A stretch of 64,000 nt of DNA from Pustulibacterium marinum (GCF_900116665.1 NZ_FPBK01000008.1:1-64000); one strand, 5' to 3'. Positions 55,652-64,000 are shown, numbered from the stretch's first letter. The notes: generated by a model from the letters alone, not told the origin. A program made the numbers and translations.

Positions 55652-57010
55652 TTAATAGTGACACTTACCACACTCTAGACCACCTAAGTCACCAATGGTC
55701 AACTCATCTTTACCATACTTTTTGGCAAGTTGATCGTGAATTTTACCGTAATACTCTTCATAGTACTCATTACCATCCATCTTCACATTTGTCTCACGGT
55801 GACAGTTGATACACCAACCCATAGTTAACGGCGCATACTGCTCTAAAACTTCCATCTCCTCAACTGGTCCGTGACATTCTTGACACATTACACCAGCAAC
55901 AGTTACGTGTTGAGAGTGATTGAAATACGCAAAATCAGGTAAATTATGAATACGAACCCATTTCACAGATTCTGTTTCTCCAGTATAAGTCATTGTTGAA
56001 GCATCCCAACCAACAGCTTTGTATAACTTTTGGATTTGAGCATCGTAAAATTCTTTTGGATGTTTTTCTGTTCCCGTCTCTTCAGCAACCTCACTAATAT
56101 TCTTATGACAGTTCATACAAATATTCAAGGAAGGAATTCCTGATGTTTTACTAACACGTGCAGAAGAGTGACAATACTTACAGTCAATACCATTATCACC
56201 AGCGTGAATTCTGTGTGAGAAATGAATTGGCTGCACTGGCTGATAACCTTTATCTACACCTACCTGCATAAAGTAACCGTAGGCAAAGTATGCAGAAACC
56301 AACAATAAGAAAATCACTGAAACAATCACCAAGAATTGGTTTTGAACAAATGCTTTCCAAATCGGCAGTCTTTTTTCTTTCTCTTCGCTTAATGCTATTC
56401 CATTCGCTTCAGCAATTCTTCTTAATGTCTGATTAACCACATAAAGCATTACAATCATTAACGCAAAACCAAGCGCTAAAGCTCCTAAAACTATATTTGT
56501 ATTAATCCCACCTGAATTACCACCATCTGAACTCCCAGAACCACCATCAGTTGAAGCAGTTTGTTTTGGCTCAGCTTTTGGCTGCATTGTGTAAGCAATG
56601 ATATCGTCAATATCCGCTTCAGACAGCTGTGGAAAAGCAGTCATTTGAGTTTGGTTAAATTCTTCATAGATAGCTACCGCATCAGCATCACCTGCTTTTA
56701 TCAATGCAGAACTATTATGAATCCAACTGTACAACCATTCCTTATCATGCTTGTCGCCTACACCACGAAGCGCAGGACCTGTCATTCTTTTATCTAAAGC
56801 GTGACATGCAGCACAATTGGAGTTAAAGAGTTTTTTCCCATTTGCAGGATCACCAGCAGCATCAGTACCTGAAGTAGCTGCTTGCTCTGTAGAAGCAGCA
56901 TCTTCCGAAGTTGCTTCCTGTGAAAAAACAGTGGTTGAAAATGCTAACAGAAGTGCTAGACTTAAACCTAAAATTTTAGAGGTTGAATAACGGTGTTTCA
57001 CCTTTTTCAT
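55652..57010 (-). CDS. actA: Alternative complex III subunit ActA fused to a cytochrome c domain
   Basis: A 452-residue membrane-attached multiheme cytochrome. Residues 1-31 look like a signal or anchor (ending VFSQ). A class I cytochrome c domain follows, with CAACH at 66-70. Two hydrophobic helices lie at about 170-195 and 222-245. The C-terminal pentaheme part has CKYCH, CMNCH, CQECH, CINCH and CGKCH, giving six CxxCH in total. The ATG at 57010 was chosen because the upstream ATG at 57112 would lie before the inferred transcription start near 57083. It is the first gene of the operon. Confidence 0.93.
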   Translation of the reverse strand: MKKVKHRYSTSKILGLSLALLLAFSTTVFSQEATSEDAASTEQAATSGTDAAGDPANGKKLFNSNCAACHALDKRMTGPALRGVGDKHDKEWLYSWIHNSSALIKAGDADAVAIYEEFNQTQMTAFPQLSEADIDDIIAYTMQPKAEPKQTASTDGGSGSSDGGNSGGINTNIVLGALALGFALMIVMLYVVNQTLRRIAEANGIALSEEKEKRLPIWKAFVQNQFLVIVSVIFLLLVSAYFAYGYFMQVGVDKGYQPVQPIHFSHRIHAGDNGIDCKYCHSSARVSKTSGIPSLNICMNCHKNISEVAEETGTEKHPKEFYDAQIQKLYKAVGWDASTMTYTGETESVKWVRIHNLPDFAYFNHSQHVTVAGVMCQECHGPVEEMEVLEQYAPLTMGWCINCHRETNVKMDGNEYYEEYYGKIHDQLAKKYGKDELTIGDLGGLECGKCHY

Positions 57011-57043
57011 ATTAGTAAATTGTATTATCAATCTAAAGTTGGC

Positions 57044-57069
57044 ATGATTTTTACAATGATAAAAATCAT
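57044..57069. repeat. 10-bp inverted repeat in the act operon leader
   Basis: ATGATTTTTA (57044-57053) is the exact complement of 57060-57069 with a 6-nt spacer. It lies between the promoter and the actA start, 34-59 nt upstream of the ATG. It may be an operator or a leader hairpin. Confidence 0.5.
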
Positions 57070-57088
57070 ATATTCCGATGAACTGAGA

Positions 57089-57120
57089 GCAAAAATACAA
57101 TATAGAGTCCATTTTAGAAA
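57089..57120 (-). promoter_or_regulatory. Promoter of the actA-ctaD operon
   Basis: Minus strand: TTTC (57117-57120, one mismatch to TTTG), a 19-nt spacer and TATTTTTGC (57089-57097). The leader would be about 75 nt. No other strong promoter is obvious within the eight-gene operon. Confidence 0.65.
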
Positions 57121-57195
57121 TGTTACAGAAGCGTTAATATTCAATTTATATCAATTCTAAATAATTTTAAATTTCCATACCCAAACAATAAAAAT

Positions 57196-57203
57196 TACTT
57201 TTG
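57196..57203 (+). promoter_or_regulatory. -7 element before the SPOR gene
   Basis: TACTTTTG fits TAnnTTTG, with C behind it. The -33 position reads TTTC-like, a weak match. Confidence 0.45.
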
Positions 57204-57236
57204 CAACATTAAGTATTCAATATGAGATTTTTAAAG

Positions 57237-57611
57237 ATGAAAAAACTGTATGCATTATCCTTTTTAGGATTATTTTCTACACAGATAAATTATAGTCAAA
57301 CGGAAAATAACAACATAGAACAACCCGAAGTTGTAGCCAAATTAATGGAACTTAAAACTGAGCTTGGATATGATGAAAACATAGATAAAATCTATAAAAT
57401 TCAGATATACAGCGGTGGTAAAGCCAATACTGAAGAAGCTTCTAAAGAATTCATAGAAAAGTTTCCTGATTGGAATTTTGAAATCAACTATGAGTATCCA
57501 AACTACAAATTAAGAGCAGGAAAATTTAGAACAAGACTAGAAGCAGACAAGCACTTAATTGCCATTAAAAAAGAATACCCAGGAGCACTGATCATTAATC
57601 CTAAGAAATAA
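57237..57611 (+). CDS. Small secreted SPOR-domain protein
   Basis: A 124-residue protein. A signal peptide covers about residues 1-21 (LSFLGLFSTQINYSQ). The C-terminal 70 residues match the SPOR domain, which binds denuded peptidoglycan glycans: IYKIQIYSGGKANTEEASKEF, YPNYKLRAGKFRTRLEADKHL and a final strand YPGALIIN. The domain begins directly after a short linker, so this is a minimal exported SPOR protein. ATG at 57237 gives a clean signal peptide; an ATG at 57222 is also possible. Confidence 0.83.
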   Translation: MKKLYALSFLGLFSTQINYSQTENNNIEQPEVVAKLMELKTELGYDENIDKIYKIQIYSGGKANTEEASKEFIEKFPDWNFEINYEYPNYKLRAGKFRTRLEADKHLIAIKKEYPGALIINPKK

Positions 57612-57640
57612 AAAAAGCCGGCTTAAAAGCCGGCTTTTTT
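57611..57640. terminator. Bidirectional terminator, SPOR gene and infB operon
   Basis: A 13-bp stem, AAAAAAGCCGGCT (57611-57623) with AGCCGGCTTTTTT (57628-57640), has a 4-nt loop and T tracts on both strands. It lies between the convergent SPOR gene and infB. Confidence 0.93.
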
Positions 57641-57663
57641 TTACTTCTTATTAATTCTAAATA

Positions 57664-60549
57664 TTATAATTTCTTCTTAACAGCTACTTCTTGGAACGCC
57701 TCTATAATATCACCTTCTTTGATATCATTGTAGTTCTTCACTTGCATACCACAGTCATAACCTTTAGACACTTCTTTCACATCATCCTTGAATCGTTTTA
57801 GAGAAGCTAATTCACCTGTATAGATAACTACACCATCTCTAATTAATCGAATTCCAGAACTTCTGTAAATCTTACCATCTGTTACCATACAACCAGCAAT
57901 AGTACCGATTTTAGATATTTTGAATGTTTCACGAATTTCAGCTGATCCTGTAATCTCCTCTTTCATTTCTGGAGACAACATACCTTCCATTGCATCTTTC
58001 AAGTCATTGATAGCATCGTAAATAATAGAATATGTTCTGATATCAATTTCTTCCTTATCGGCAATAGACCTTGCATTACCCATTGGACGCACATTAAATC
58101 CGATAATAATTGCATCTGAAGCCGAAGCTAACAATACATCAGATTCCGTAATTGGTCCAACTGCTTTGTGAATAATATTAATTTGAATCTCTTCGGTTGA
58201 CAATTTCTGGAAGGAGTCTGTTAATGCTTCTACAGAACCATCCACATCACCTTTAAGAATTACGTTCAACTCTTTAAAGTCACCAAGAGCAATACGTCTA
58301 CCAATTTCATCAAGTGTAATATGACGTTGCGTTCTTACAGACTGCTCACGCTGTAATTGAGTACGTTTAGCCGCAATCTGTTTAGCTTCTCTTTCATCTT
58401 CAAAAACATTGAACTTATCACCCGCCTGCGGAGCACCGTCCAAACCTAATACAGAAACAGGAGTTGATGGACCAGCTTCTTTGACTACATTTCCACGCTC
58501 GTCATGCAGAGCTTTCACTTTACCACTATGTTTACCAGCAAGCACATAATCACCTACTTTCAAAGTTCCTGCCTGAACAAGAACAGTTGCAACATATCCA
58601 CGTCCTTTATCTAAATAAGCTTCAACAATAGTACCTGATGCAGCTTTATCAGGATTTGCTTTTAGATCTAAGATCTCAGCCTCAAGAAGCACTTTTTCAA
58701 GCAACTCTTTGACACCTGTACCTTTTTTAGCAGAAATATCGTGAGACTGAATACTACCTCCCCAATCTTCTACTAGCAAATTCATACCTGCTAAACGCTC
58801 TTTAATTCTATCAGGATTTGCAGTTGGTTTATCAATTTTGTTAATAGCAAAAATCATTGGAACCCCAGCTGCCTGAGCATGCGAAATAGCTTCTTTCGTT
58901 TGCGGCATGATGTCATCATCTGCAGCAATTACGATAATAGCAATATCCGTAACCTGTGCACCACGCGCACGCATTGCAGTAAACGCTTCGTGACCAGGAG
59001 TATCTAAGAATGCTATCCTTTGTCCGCTTTCGAGTTTTACTCCATATGCACCAATATGCTGCGTAATACCTCCACTTTCACCAGCAATCACATTCTCTTC
59101 ACGAATATAATCTAGTAAAGAGGTTTTACCGTGATCAACGTGCCCCATCACTGTTACAATAGGCGCTCTTGCTTTTAAATCTTCTTCTGCATCTGGAGCA
59201 TCTTGAATAGCTTCTTCGATATCAGCCGTTACAAACTCTACTTCATAACCAAACTCATCTGCAACAATAGAAAGTGTTTCGGCATCTAATCTTTGATTCA
59301 TGGTAACCATGATACCTAAAGACATACACGCACCTATCACTTTATTAATTGGCACATCCATCATGGTAGCAACTTCATCAACTGTTACAAATTCTGTAAC
59401 CTTTAACACTTTGCTATCCGCTTCTTGCTGTGCTATTTCATCCTGAGTTTTTTGGCGGTGGGTATCTCTCTTCTCTCTACGATACTTAGCTCCTTTATTC
59501 TTAGAACTTTTACCCTGTAGTTTTTCAAGAGTCTCACGTACTTGCTTTTGAACATCTTCTTCAGAAGGCTCCTCTCTTTTTACAGTACGGAATTTACTTC
59601 CACCTTTTTTACCTTTTCCTGCATTAGGATTAGGTCGGTTTCCACCTCTATTATTGTTAGAACGGTTTCCACCACCAGAATTAGGGTTCGCATTATTACC
59701 ACCAGAATTGTTATTGCTAGTAATACGTTTACGCTTCTTCTTATTATTATCTCTGTTGGAATTGTTATTCCCTTTGGATTTATTATCCTCTTTTTTCTTT
59801 TTAGGCTTTTGAAATTGAGATAGATCTATCTTTTCTCCAACTACCTTGGGACCTGACAGTTTCTTATACTGTGTCTGAATAACTTCAGGCTCTCCCGATT
59901 CTTCTTTAACTTCCTGCTTCGGCTTCTCTTGTTTTGCAACAGGTTTACCTACAGGTTTATTTTCTTTTTTAAATTCTTGAGGTTTAGGCTTTTGAACAGG
60001 TTCATTTTTTGGAGTTTCCACAGGCTTCTGCTTCACCTCCGGAGCCACCTCTTCTTTAGGGGCTTCTTTTTTAACAGGAGTTTCTTTTTTAACTTCTGGC
60101 ACTTGCTTTACTTCAGCAGCTTTTTCCTCCACTTTTACTGGCTGTTGCTCTTCTTTCTTGTCCTCCTGAACCGGTTGCTTCTCAACTGTTTCTTTTTTCG
60201 GATTCAAATCAATCTTCCCAACTGTTTTAGGACCAGACAAACTAGCACGCGCTTTTACAACAGAAGATTCTTCTGCTTTACGCTTTTTCTCCTGCTCTTT
60301 CTCCAACTCCAAACGTATAGCTTCCTTCTCTTTACGCTTTTCCTCTCCAACTTCTTTGGAAGCTACTTTTTTACTCTTGTCAGTTTGAAATTCCGCTAAT
60401 AAAACACCGTAAACCTCATTCGATATTTTAGTAGTTGGCCGCGCTTCAACATCATGCCCTTTTGCAGCAAGATATTCCACAGCACGATCCAAAGAAATAT
60501 TCAACTCTCTGAGTACCCTGTTTAGCCTAATTGTTTTGTGTTCAGACAT
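57664..60549 (-). CDS. infB: Translation initiation factor IF-2
   Basis: A 961-residue GTPase that positions initiator tRNA. The N-terminal IF2_N-like helix ([24 protein letters not shown]) is followed by a very long charged and low-complexity segment (about 60-340; lysine/glutamate rich, then Asn/Gly rich). A second IF2_N ([20 protein letters not shown]) precedes the G domain with [14 protein letters not shown] near 467, DTPGHEAF and NKIDKP. The C-terminal domains II-IV follow. It is the last gene of rimP-nusA-infB. Confidence 0.98.
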   Translation of the reverse strand: MSEHKTIRLNRVLRELNISLDRAVEYLAAKGHDVEARPTTKISNEVYGVLLAEFQTDKSKKVASKEVGEEKRKEKEAIRLELEKEQEKKRKAEESSVVKARASLSGPKTVGKIDLNPKKETVEKQPVQEDKKEEQQPVKVEEKAAEVKQVPEVKKETPVKKEAPKEEVAPEVKQKPVETPKNEPVQKPKPQEFKKENKPVGKPVAKQEKPKQEVKEESGEPEVIQTQYKKLSGPKVVGEKIDLSQFQKPKKKKEDNKSKGNNNSNRDNNKKKRKRITSNNNSGGNNANPNSGGGNRSNNNRGGNRPNPNAGKGKKGGSKFRTVKREEPSEEDVQKQVRETLEKLQGKSSKNKGAKYRREKRDTHRQKTQDEIAQQEADSKVLKVTEFVTVDEVATMMDVPINKVIGACMSLGIMVTMNQRLDAETLSIVADEFGYEVEFVTADIEEAIQDAPDAEEDLKARAPIVTVMGHVDHGKTSLLDYIREENVIAGESGGITQHIGAYGVKLESGQRIAFLDTPGHEAFTAMRARGAQVTDIAIIVIAADDDIMPQTKEAISHAQAAGVPMIFAINKIDKPTANPDRIKERLAGMNLLVEDWGGSIQSHDISAKKGTGVKELLEKVLLEAEILDLKANPDKAASGTIVEAYLDKGRGYVATVLVQAGTLKVGDYVLAGKHSGKVKALHDERGNVVKEAGPSTPVSVLGLDGAPQAGDKFNVFEDEREAKQIAAKRTQLQREQSVRTQRHITLDEIGRRIALGDFKELNVILKGDVDGSVEALTDSFQKLSTEEIQINIIHKAVGPITESDVLLASASDAIIIGFNVRPMGNARSIADKEEIDIRTYSIIYDAINDLKDAMEGMLSPEMKEEITGSAEIRETFKISKIGTIAGCMVTDGKIYRSSGIRLIRDGVVIYTGELASLKRFKDDVKEVSKGYDCGMQVKNYNDIKEGDIIEAFQEVAVKKKL

Positions 60550-60585
60550 ATATTATTTTTTATTCCTCCTAATTTTTCTTCAGGA

Positions 60586-61818
60586 CTAGTCTTCGAACTC
60601 TTCTTTTAGAATACGAACAACATCCTGAACGGTTTCTTCTTCTAAATCAGTTCTTCTAACCAACTCAGCGACATCTAATTCAATAACGCTTTTTGCAGTA
60701 TCTAAACCGATTTTTTTGAATTCTTCGATAACCCACACTTCGATTTCATCAGAGAATTCTGTCAACTCAACATCCTCTTCTACACCTTCTCTATACACAT
60801 CTATCTCATAACCGGTTAATTGACCCGCCAAACGAATGTTATAACCTCCTTTTCCGATCGCTTTTGAAACCTCTTCCGGCTGTAAATAAACCTGAGCTGT
60901 TTTTGATTCCTCATTCAAAGAAACAGAAGTTACTCTTGCAGGACTTAATGCTCTGGTAATAAACAGCTGTGTATTTGTGGTATAATTAATTACATCAATA
61001 TTTTCATTCCCCAACTCACGTACAATACCATGAATTCTAGACCCTTTCATACCTACACAAGCACCTACAGGATCAATTCTATCATCATAAGAATCTACTG
61101 CAACTTTTGCTTTTTCACCCGGGATTCTAACCACTTTTTTAACTGTGATTAATCCATCAAAGATCTCAGGAATCTCTTGTTCAAACAATTTCTCAAGAAA
61201 AGCAGGAGATGTTCTTGACATGATAATTGAAGGTTTACTGCCTTTCAATTCTACATTTTCAATAATACCTCTAACATTTTCTCCTTTTCTAAAAAAGTCT
61301 GAACCTATTTGCTTATCCTTTGGTAAAACTATCTCATTCCCTTCATCGTCTAACAAAATAACTGCTCTGTGACGAATGTGGTGCACTTCTGCTGTATAGA
61401 TTTCACCAATAATATCTTTAAACTGCTTATAGATGGTAGTATTATCATGCTCATGAATCTTTGAAATAAGGTTTTGACGTAAAGCCAAAATTGCTCTTCT
61501 TCCAAGATCTATAAGTTTCACCTCTTCAGACACATCTTCACCAACTTCAAAGTCTGGCTCAATCTTTCTTGCTTCAGTCAACTCAATTTCCTGATTAGGA
61601 TCCTCTACTTCACCATCAGCTACAACAATTCGGTTTCTCCAAATTTCTAAGTCACCTTTATCAGGATTCACAATGATATCAAAGTTATCATCGGAGCCAT
61701 ATTTCTTTTTAAGTGCATTTCTAAAAACTTCTTCAAGAATTGCCATTAACGTTACACGATCAATGAGTTTATCGTCTTTAAACTCAGAAAATGATTCGAT
61801 CAATGCAAGATTTTCCAT
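60586..61818 (-). CDS. nusA: Transcription termination/antitermination factor NusA
   Basis: A 410-residue RNA-polymerase-binding factor. The N-terminal domain (about 1-125) is followed by an S1 domain (VHHIRHRAVILLDDEGNEIVLPK) and two KH domains, with GACVGMKGSRIHGIVRELGNENIDV and AIGKGGYNIRLAGQLTGYEIDV. The C-terminus is short, lacking the long acidic repeats of the E. coli protein. It lies between rimP and infB. Confidence 0.97.
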   Translation of the reverse strand: MENLALIESFSEFKDDKLIDRVTLMAILEEVFRNALKKKYGSDDNFDIIVNPDKGDLEIWRNRIVVADGEVEDPNQEIELTEARKIEPDFEVGEDVSEEVKLIDLGRRAILALRQNLISKIHEHDNTTIYKQFKDIIGEIYTAEVHHIRHRAVILLDDEGNEIVLPKDKQIGSDFFRKGENVRGIIENVELKGSKPSIIMSRTSPAFLEKLFEQEIPEIFDGLITVKKVVRIPGEKAKVAVDSYDDRIDPVGACVGMKGSRIHGIVRELGNENIDVINYTTNTQLFITRALSPARVTSVSLNEESKTAQVYLQPEEVSKAIGKGGYNIRLAGQLTGYEIDVYREGVEEDVELTEFSDEIEVWVIEEFKKIGLDTAKSVIELDVAELVRRTDLEEETVQDVVRILKEEFED

Positions 61819-61831
61819 GTCATCTTTTTAA

Positions 61832-62299
61832 TTAAAATATTACCATCACTTTAGCTTCTTTTATTGCATCAAAAGCTATTTCTTCTTTTTTCTGCACAGT
61901 TACCTTTCCTTTTCCAACAGGTTTTGGCTCACGCGCTTTAAACTCTAAAGTTATCTTAAGATCGTCTACAGCTGTCAATTCACCCTCTATAGGTTTACTA
62001 ACATCATGTAACTTCACAGACAACTTTCTTCCAATATTCTTTTGATACTGTCTTTTTATAGACAACGGTTCAGAAAGACCTGCAGAAGTGACTTGCAGTG
62101 AAAAATCTTGTTCTTCTCTATCAAGATTATGTTCTATTTGTCGACTAACCTCAATACAATCATTCAAAGACACTCCATTATCACCATCCAAAATTACACA
62201 AATTGCATTAGATGAAGAAATAGATAGATCTATTAAAAACAGATCTTCTCTCTTTTCTAGCGCCTCGTTTAATAATTTTTCTACAGATTCTCTAAACAT
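61832..62299 (-). CDS. rimP: Ribosome maturation factor RimP
   Basis: A 155-residue cytoplasmic protein for 30S maturation. The N-terminal alpha/beta domain has DGDNGVSLNDCIEVSRQIEHNLD and FSLQVTSAGLSEPLSIKRQYQKNIGR, and the C-terminal SH3-like domain begins KLSVKLHD. The ATG at 62299 was preferred over a TTG two codons upstream. It is the first gene of the rimP-nusA-infB operon. Confidence 0.93.
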   Translation of the reverse strand: MFRESVEKLLNEALEKREDLFLIDLSISSSNAICVILDGDNGVSLNDCIEVSRQIEHNLDREEQDFSLQVTSAGLSEPLSIKRQYQKNIGRKLSVKLHDVSKPIEGELTAVDDLKITLEFKAREPKPVGKGKVTVQKKEEIAFDAIKEAKVMVIF

Positions 62300-62316
62300 A
62301 GTCAAATATTAGAATT

Positions 62317-62341
62317 AAAAGAGGGGACTTAGCGTCCCCTC
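62317..62341 (-). terminator. Terminator-like hairpin in the rimP-nusA-infB leader
   Basis: GAGGGGAC (minus strand, 62341-62334) pairs with GTCCCCTC (62328-62321) across a 5-nt loop and is followed by TTTTAATT. It lies between the operon promoter and the rimP start, where it could act as an attenuator. No long alternative pairing was traced. Confidence 0.6.
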
Positions 62342-62369
62342 AAAATAATCGTCAATTATTCTTTAGACG

Positions 62370-62378
62370 GCAAATATA
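62370..62378 (-). promoter_or_regulatory. -7 element of the rimP-nusA-infB operon
   Basis: Minus strand TATATTTGC, followed by a GC-containing discriminator CGTC, 71 nt before the rimP start. The -33 region has no TTTG at the right distance, so the match is partial. Confidence 0.6.
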
Positions 62379-62456
62379 AGACTTTTTCAGGGTAAACCAT
62401 AGAGTATCTGTAAATTATTATTATCTTTCAGAAACTTATTACAACTATAAACCAAA

Positions 62457-63278
62457 ATGAAGAGAATTTTAGTACCCACGGACTTTTCCGAACAAGCCGA
62501 ATACGCATTACAAACAGCAGCTCTTATTGCCAAAAAGCACGATGCAGAACTATTTTTGCTACACATGTTGAATCTTCCGGTTCACTTGTTAACAAATGAC
62601 AAAAGCGAACTTCCTGAAGCTATTTATTTCATGAAATTAGCACACAAACAATTTGAAGATTTCATGGACAAACCATATCTAGAAGACATCAACACCCATG
62701 AAATAGTTGAAGCAAACGAAACTGCCCTCGGAATTAAAGAAGCAACCGAAAAACATAACATAGATTTAATAGTTATGGGATCTAGCGGAGCATCTGGAAT
62801 TAGCGAAATATTTGTTGGTTCTAACACAGAAAAGGTAGTTCGCTATTCAGAAAAACCTGTTTTGGTTGTAAAAAACCCAATGACAGACGTTAGCAATATT
62901 GACGACATGGTATACGCATGTAGTTTTGCCGAAGAGTTAAAAGAAAGCTTTAAAAAAGCTGTAACATTTGCTGAAGATTTCAACAAAACACTTCATATAC
63001 TATATGTTAACACTCCTAACAATTTCAAAACCACTCATGAAATTGAAAGAAGAATCAAAACATTCCTGAAAGACACAGCACCTTCAAAATACACCATCAA
63101 TATTTACAATGATGAAACGGTTGAAGAAGGAATTTTAAATTTTGCAAACAGCATCAAAGCAGATATGCTAAGTATTAGTACACACGGCAGAAAGGGAATT
63201 GCCCAATTCTTTAACGGAAGTATAAGCGAAGACCTGGTTAACCACGCAATAAGACCTGTAATTACTTTCAAAGTTTAA
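62457..63278 (+). CDS. Tandem universal stress protein (UspA family)
   Basis: A 273-residue cytoplasmic protein of two Usp domains. The first (about 1-140) starts KRILVPTDFSEQAEYALQTA and carries the ATP-binding motif GSSGASGISEIFVGSNTEKVVRYSEKPVLV, G-x2-G-x9-G-S type. The second (about 150-273) is more divergent but ends STHGRKGIAQFFNGSISEDLVNHAIRPVITF with a similar loop. Tandem Usp proteins are common in Bacteroidota; the physiological trigger is not readable here. It ends at a strong terminator shared with the tRNA. Confidence 0.93.
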   Translation: MKRILVPTDFSEQAEYALQTAALIAKKHDAELFLLHMLNLPVHLLTNDKSELPEAIYFMKLAHKQFEDFMDKPYLEDINTHEIVEANETALGIKEATEKHNIDLIVMGSSGASGISEIFVGSNTEKVVRYSEKPVLVVKNPMTDVSNIDDMVYACSFAEELKESFKKAVTFAEDFNKTLHILYVNTPNNFKTTHEIERRIKTFLKDTAPSKYTINIYNDETVEEGILNFANSIKADMLSISTHGRKGIAQFFNGSISEDLVNHAIRPVITFKV

Positions 63279-63293
63279 GAAAACACTTAAAAC

Positions 63294-63328
63294 AAAAAAA
63301 CCTCTTAGAAAAACTAAGAGGTTTTTTT
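63294..63328. terminator. Bidirectional terminator, Usp gene and tRNA-Gln
   Basis: A 15-bp stem (63294-63308 with 63314-63328) with a 5-A loop and flanking A and T tracts. It stops the Usp gene (plus) and the tRNA (minus), whose 3' end lies two bases away. Confidence 0.92.
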
Positions 63329-63329
63329 G

Positions 63330-63401
63330 TTGGCCTACAAGGACTCGAACCTTGAACGACTGAACCAAAATCAGCTGTGTTACCAATTACACCATAGGCC
63401 A
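63330..63401 (-). tRNA. tRNA-Gln (anticodon TTG)
   Basis: The minus strand folds as a tRNA: a 7-bp acceptor stem TGGCCTA with TAGGCCA, a D arm, the anticodon loop TTTTGGT with TTG at the centre, and a T arm ending GGTTCGAGTCC. CCA is not encoded. It has its own promoter directly upstream. Confidence 0.95.
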
Positions 63402-63417
63402 TTGCTTTATTGCGGAT

Positions 63418-63448
63418 GCAAAACTACAACAAAATTTTACTCGCGCAA
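63418..63448 (-). promoter_or_regulatory. Promoter of tRNA-Gln
   Basis: Minus strand: TTG (63446-63448), 19-nt spacer, TAGTTTTGC (63418-63426) and then the discriminator ATCCGC, much like the ACCCGC after the rRNA promoters. Confidence 0.8.
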
Positions 63449-63572
63449 GTTTTTTTAGAAAAAATATTCCACTTTTTTTCAGAAGAACACATTACAAAGC
63501 TAATTATCAATGATTAAAGTTAAAAAAAATATTTTAAAAATATTAATCTCATTTTCTCGTTTAAAAATGCGA

Positions 63573-63601
63573 TTGAACTTTTATAATAATTAGTAAATTC
63601 G
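63573..63601 (+). promoter_or_regulatory. Candidate promoter of the DUF2723 gene
   Basis: TTG (63573-63575), 18-nt spacer and TAAATTCG (63594-63601), a one-base variant of TAnnTTTG, followed by CC. It lies 31 nt before the ATG. Confidence 0.35.
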
Positions 63602-63632
63602 CCACAACTATAATAACTATAAGAAAAACTTT

Positions 63633-64000
63633 ATGTTTTCAAGAGATTTTAACAAATGGAATACCATTACCGGTTGGTTAGTTTTTTTTGCTGCACTACT
63701 AACTTACGGCCTTACTGTAGAACCAACTGCCAGTTTTTGGGATTGCGGAGAATACATATCTACCTCAGCTAAACTACAAGTTGGACACCCACCAGGAGCA
63801 CCTTTTTTTCAAATGATGGGTGCGTTTTTTGCAATGTTCGCTGCTAATCCTGAAAAAGTTGCCCTCATGGTTAACTTCATGTCTGTTTTTTCAAGCGCAT
63901 TTGCTGTACTATTCATGTTTTGGAGCGTTACCAATCTTACCAAAAAAATGGTATTAAGTGACAACACTGAATTTACAAATGCCAAAGCAATAGCAATTTT
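63633..64000 (+). CDS. DUF2723 membrane protein, 5' part (truncated by the window)
   Basis: About 122 residues are present before the window edge; the frame is open to the last base. The sequence MFSRDFNKWNTITGWLVFF, then TVEPTASFWDCGEYISTSAKLQ and VGHPPGAPFFQMMGAFFAMFA, is the N-terminal part of the DUF2723 family of polytopic membrane proteins related to GT-C glycosyltransferases (the FWDCGE acidic pair lies in the first periplasmic loop). These may be protein O-glycosyltransferases in Bacteroidota, but the activity cannot be shown here. Confidence 0.88.
   Translation, partial: MFSRDFNKWNTITGWLVFFAALLTYGLTVEPTASFWDCGEYISTSAKLQVGHPPGAPFFQMMGAFFAMFAANPEKVALMVNFMSVFSSAFAVLFMFWSVTNLTKKMVLSDNTEFTNAKAIAI

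Noticed and set aside
57011-57112. A 34-residue extension of ActA
   Set aside because: The upstream ATG lies before the inferred transcription start, and the ATG at 57010 begins a proper signal peptide.
59542-60399. Plus-strand frames rich in Phe, Leu and Arg
   Set aside because: Antisense shadows of the lysine/glutamate-rich linker of infB, with no family likeness.
1-64000. CRISPR arrays, prophage, toxin-antitoxin or other defence genes
   Set aside because: No regularly spaced repeats and no protein in the window resembles such a system.

Overview
The window is a low-GC (roughly one-third G+C by eye) chromosomal segment of a member of the Flavobacteriia (Bacteroidota). The evidence is the type IX secretion/gliding protein SprA, a PorP/SprF-family protein and a RemB-like protein, alternative complex III (ActABCDEF) joined to a cytochrome c oxidase, the malic enzyme-ruvA-sprA-gcvH gene order, and promoters of the Bacteroidota type (TTTG-N19..21-TAnnTTTG) instead of sigma70 -35/-10 boxes. 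I see no prophage, CRISPR array or defence island. The only mobile element is one IS1182-type insertion sequence.

Layout. 1-118 is the 5' end of a 16S rRNA gene on the minus strand, preceded by three consecutive near-identical promoters (279-591). 700-5043 (minus) holds a CpsB/YwqE-type PHP phosphatase and both methylmalonyl-CoA mutase subunits. 5211-7439 (minus) holds envelope proteins, including the PorP/SprF-type protein. 7778-13888 holds an Nfu-type Fe-S scaffold with a doubled N-terminal domain, a PiT phosphate transporter, a DUF255 thioredoxin-domain protein and tsaB. 14211-16830 (minus) is a tolC-hlyD pair with no pump gene beside it.

16910-22023 (minus) is a cytochrome oxidase biogenesis cluster: heme O synthase, two subunit-III-type proteins, subunit IV, then after a terminator an unrecognised membrane protein, SCO, DUF420 and a tiny CxxC membrane protein. 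22208-27602 holds a DUF2891 lipoprotein, the RemB-like protein, two tandem TonB-type proteins and a VanZ-like protein. 27595-38201 (minus) is gcvH, the giant sprA, ruvA and maeB. 38295-41579 (minus) is the ruvB-cytochrome P450-queG operon. pckA (plus) follows, and directly behind it sits the IS element (43446-45169), whose transposase is split by a -1 frame change.

45588-57010 (minus) is one long operon, actABCDEF-ctaC-ctaD, encoding a quinol:cytochrome c oxidoreductase and the catalytic oxidase subunits. It probably works with the oxidase subunits and assembly factors encoded 24-29 kb away at 16.9-22.0 kb. 57237-63278 holds a SPOR protein, the rimP-nusA-infB operon with a terminator-like hairpin in its leader, and a tandem universal stress protein. 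The window closes with tRNA-Gln (minus) and the start of a DUF2723 membrane protein (plus).

Most of the window is housekeeping, respiration and envelope machinery. I found no clearly new multi-gene system. The most notable items are the promoter and leader architecture of the stable-RNA and rimP-nusA-infB operons, the frame-split IS transposase with an IS-borne terminator, the histidine-rich arm of ActF, the large insert in subunit III, and two unrecognised or small proteins in the oxidase-assembly cluster.
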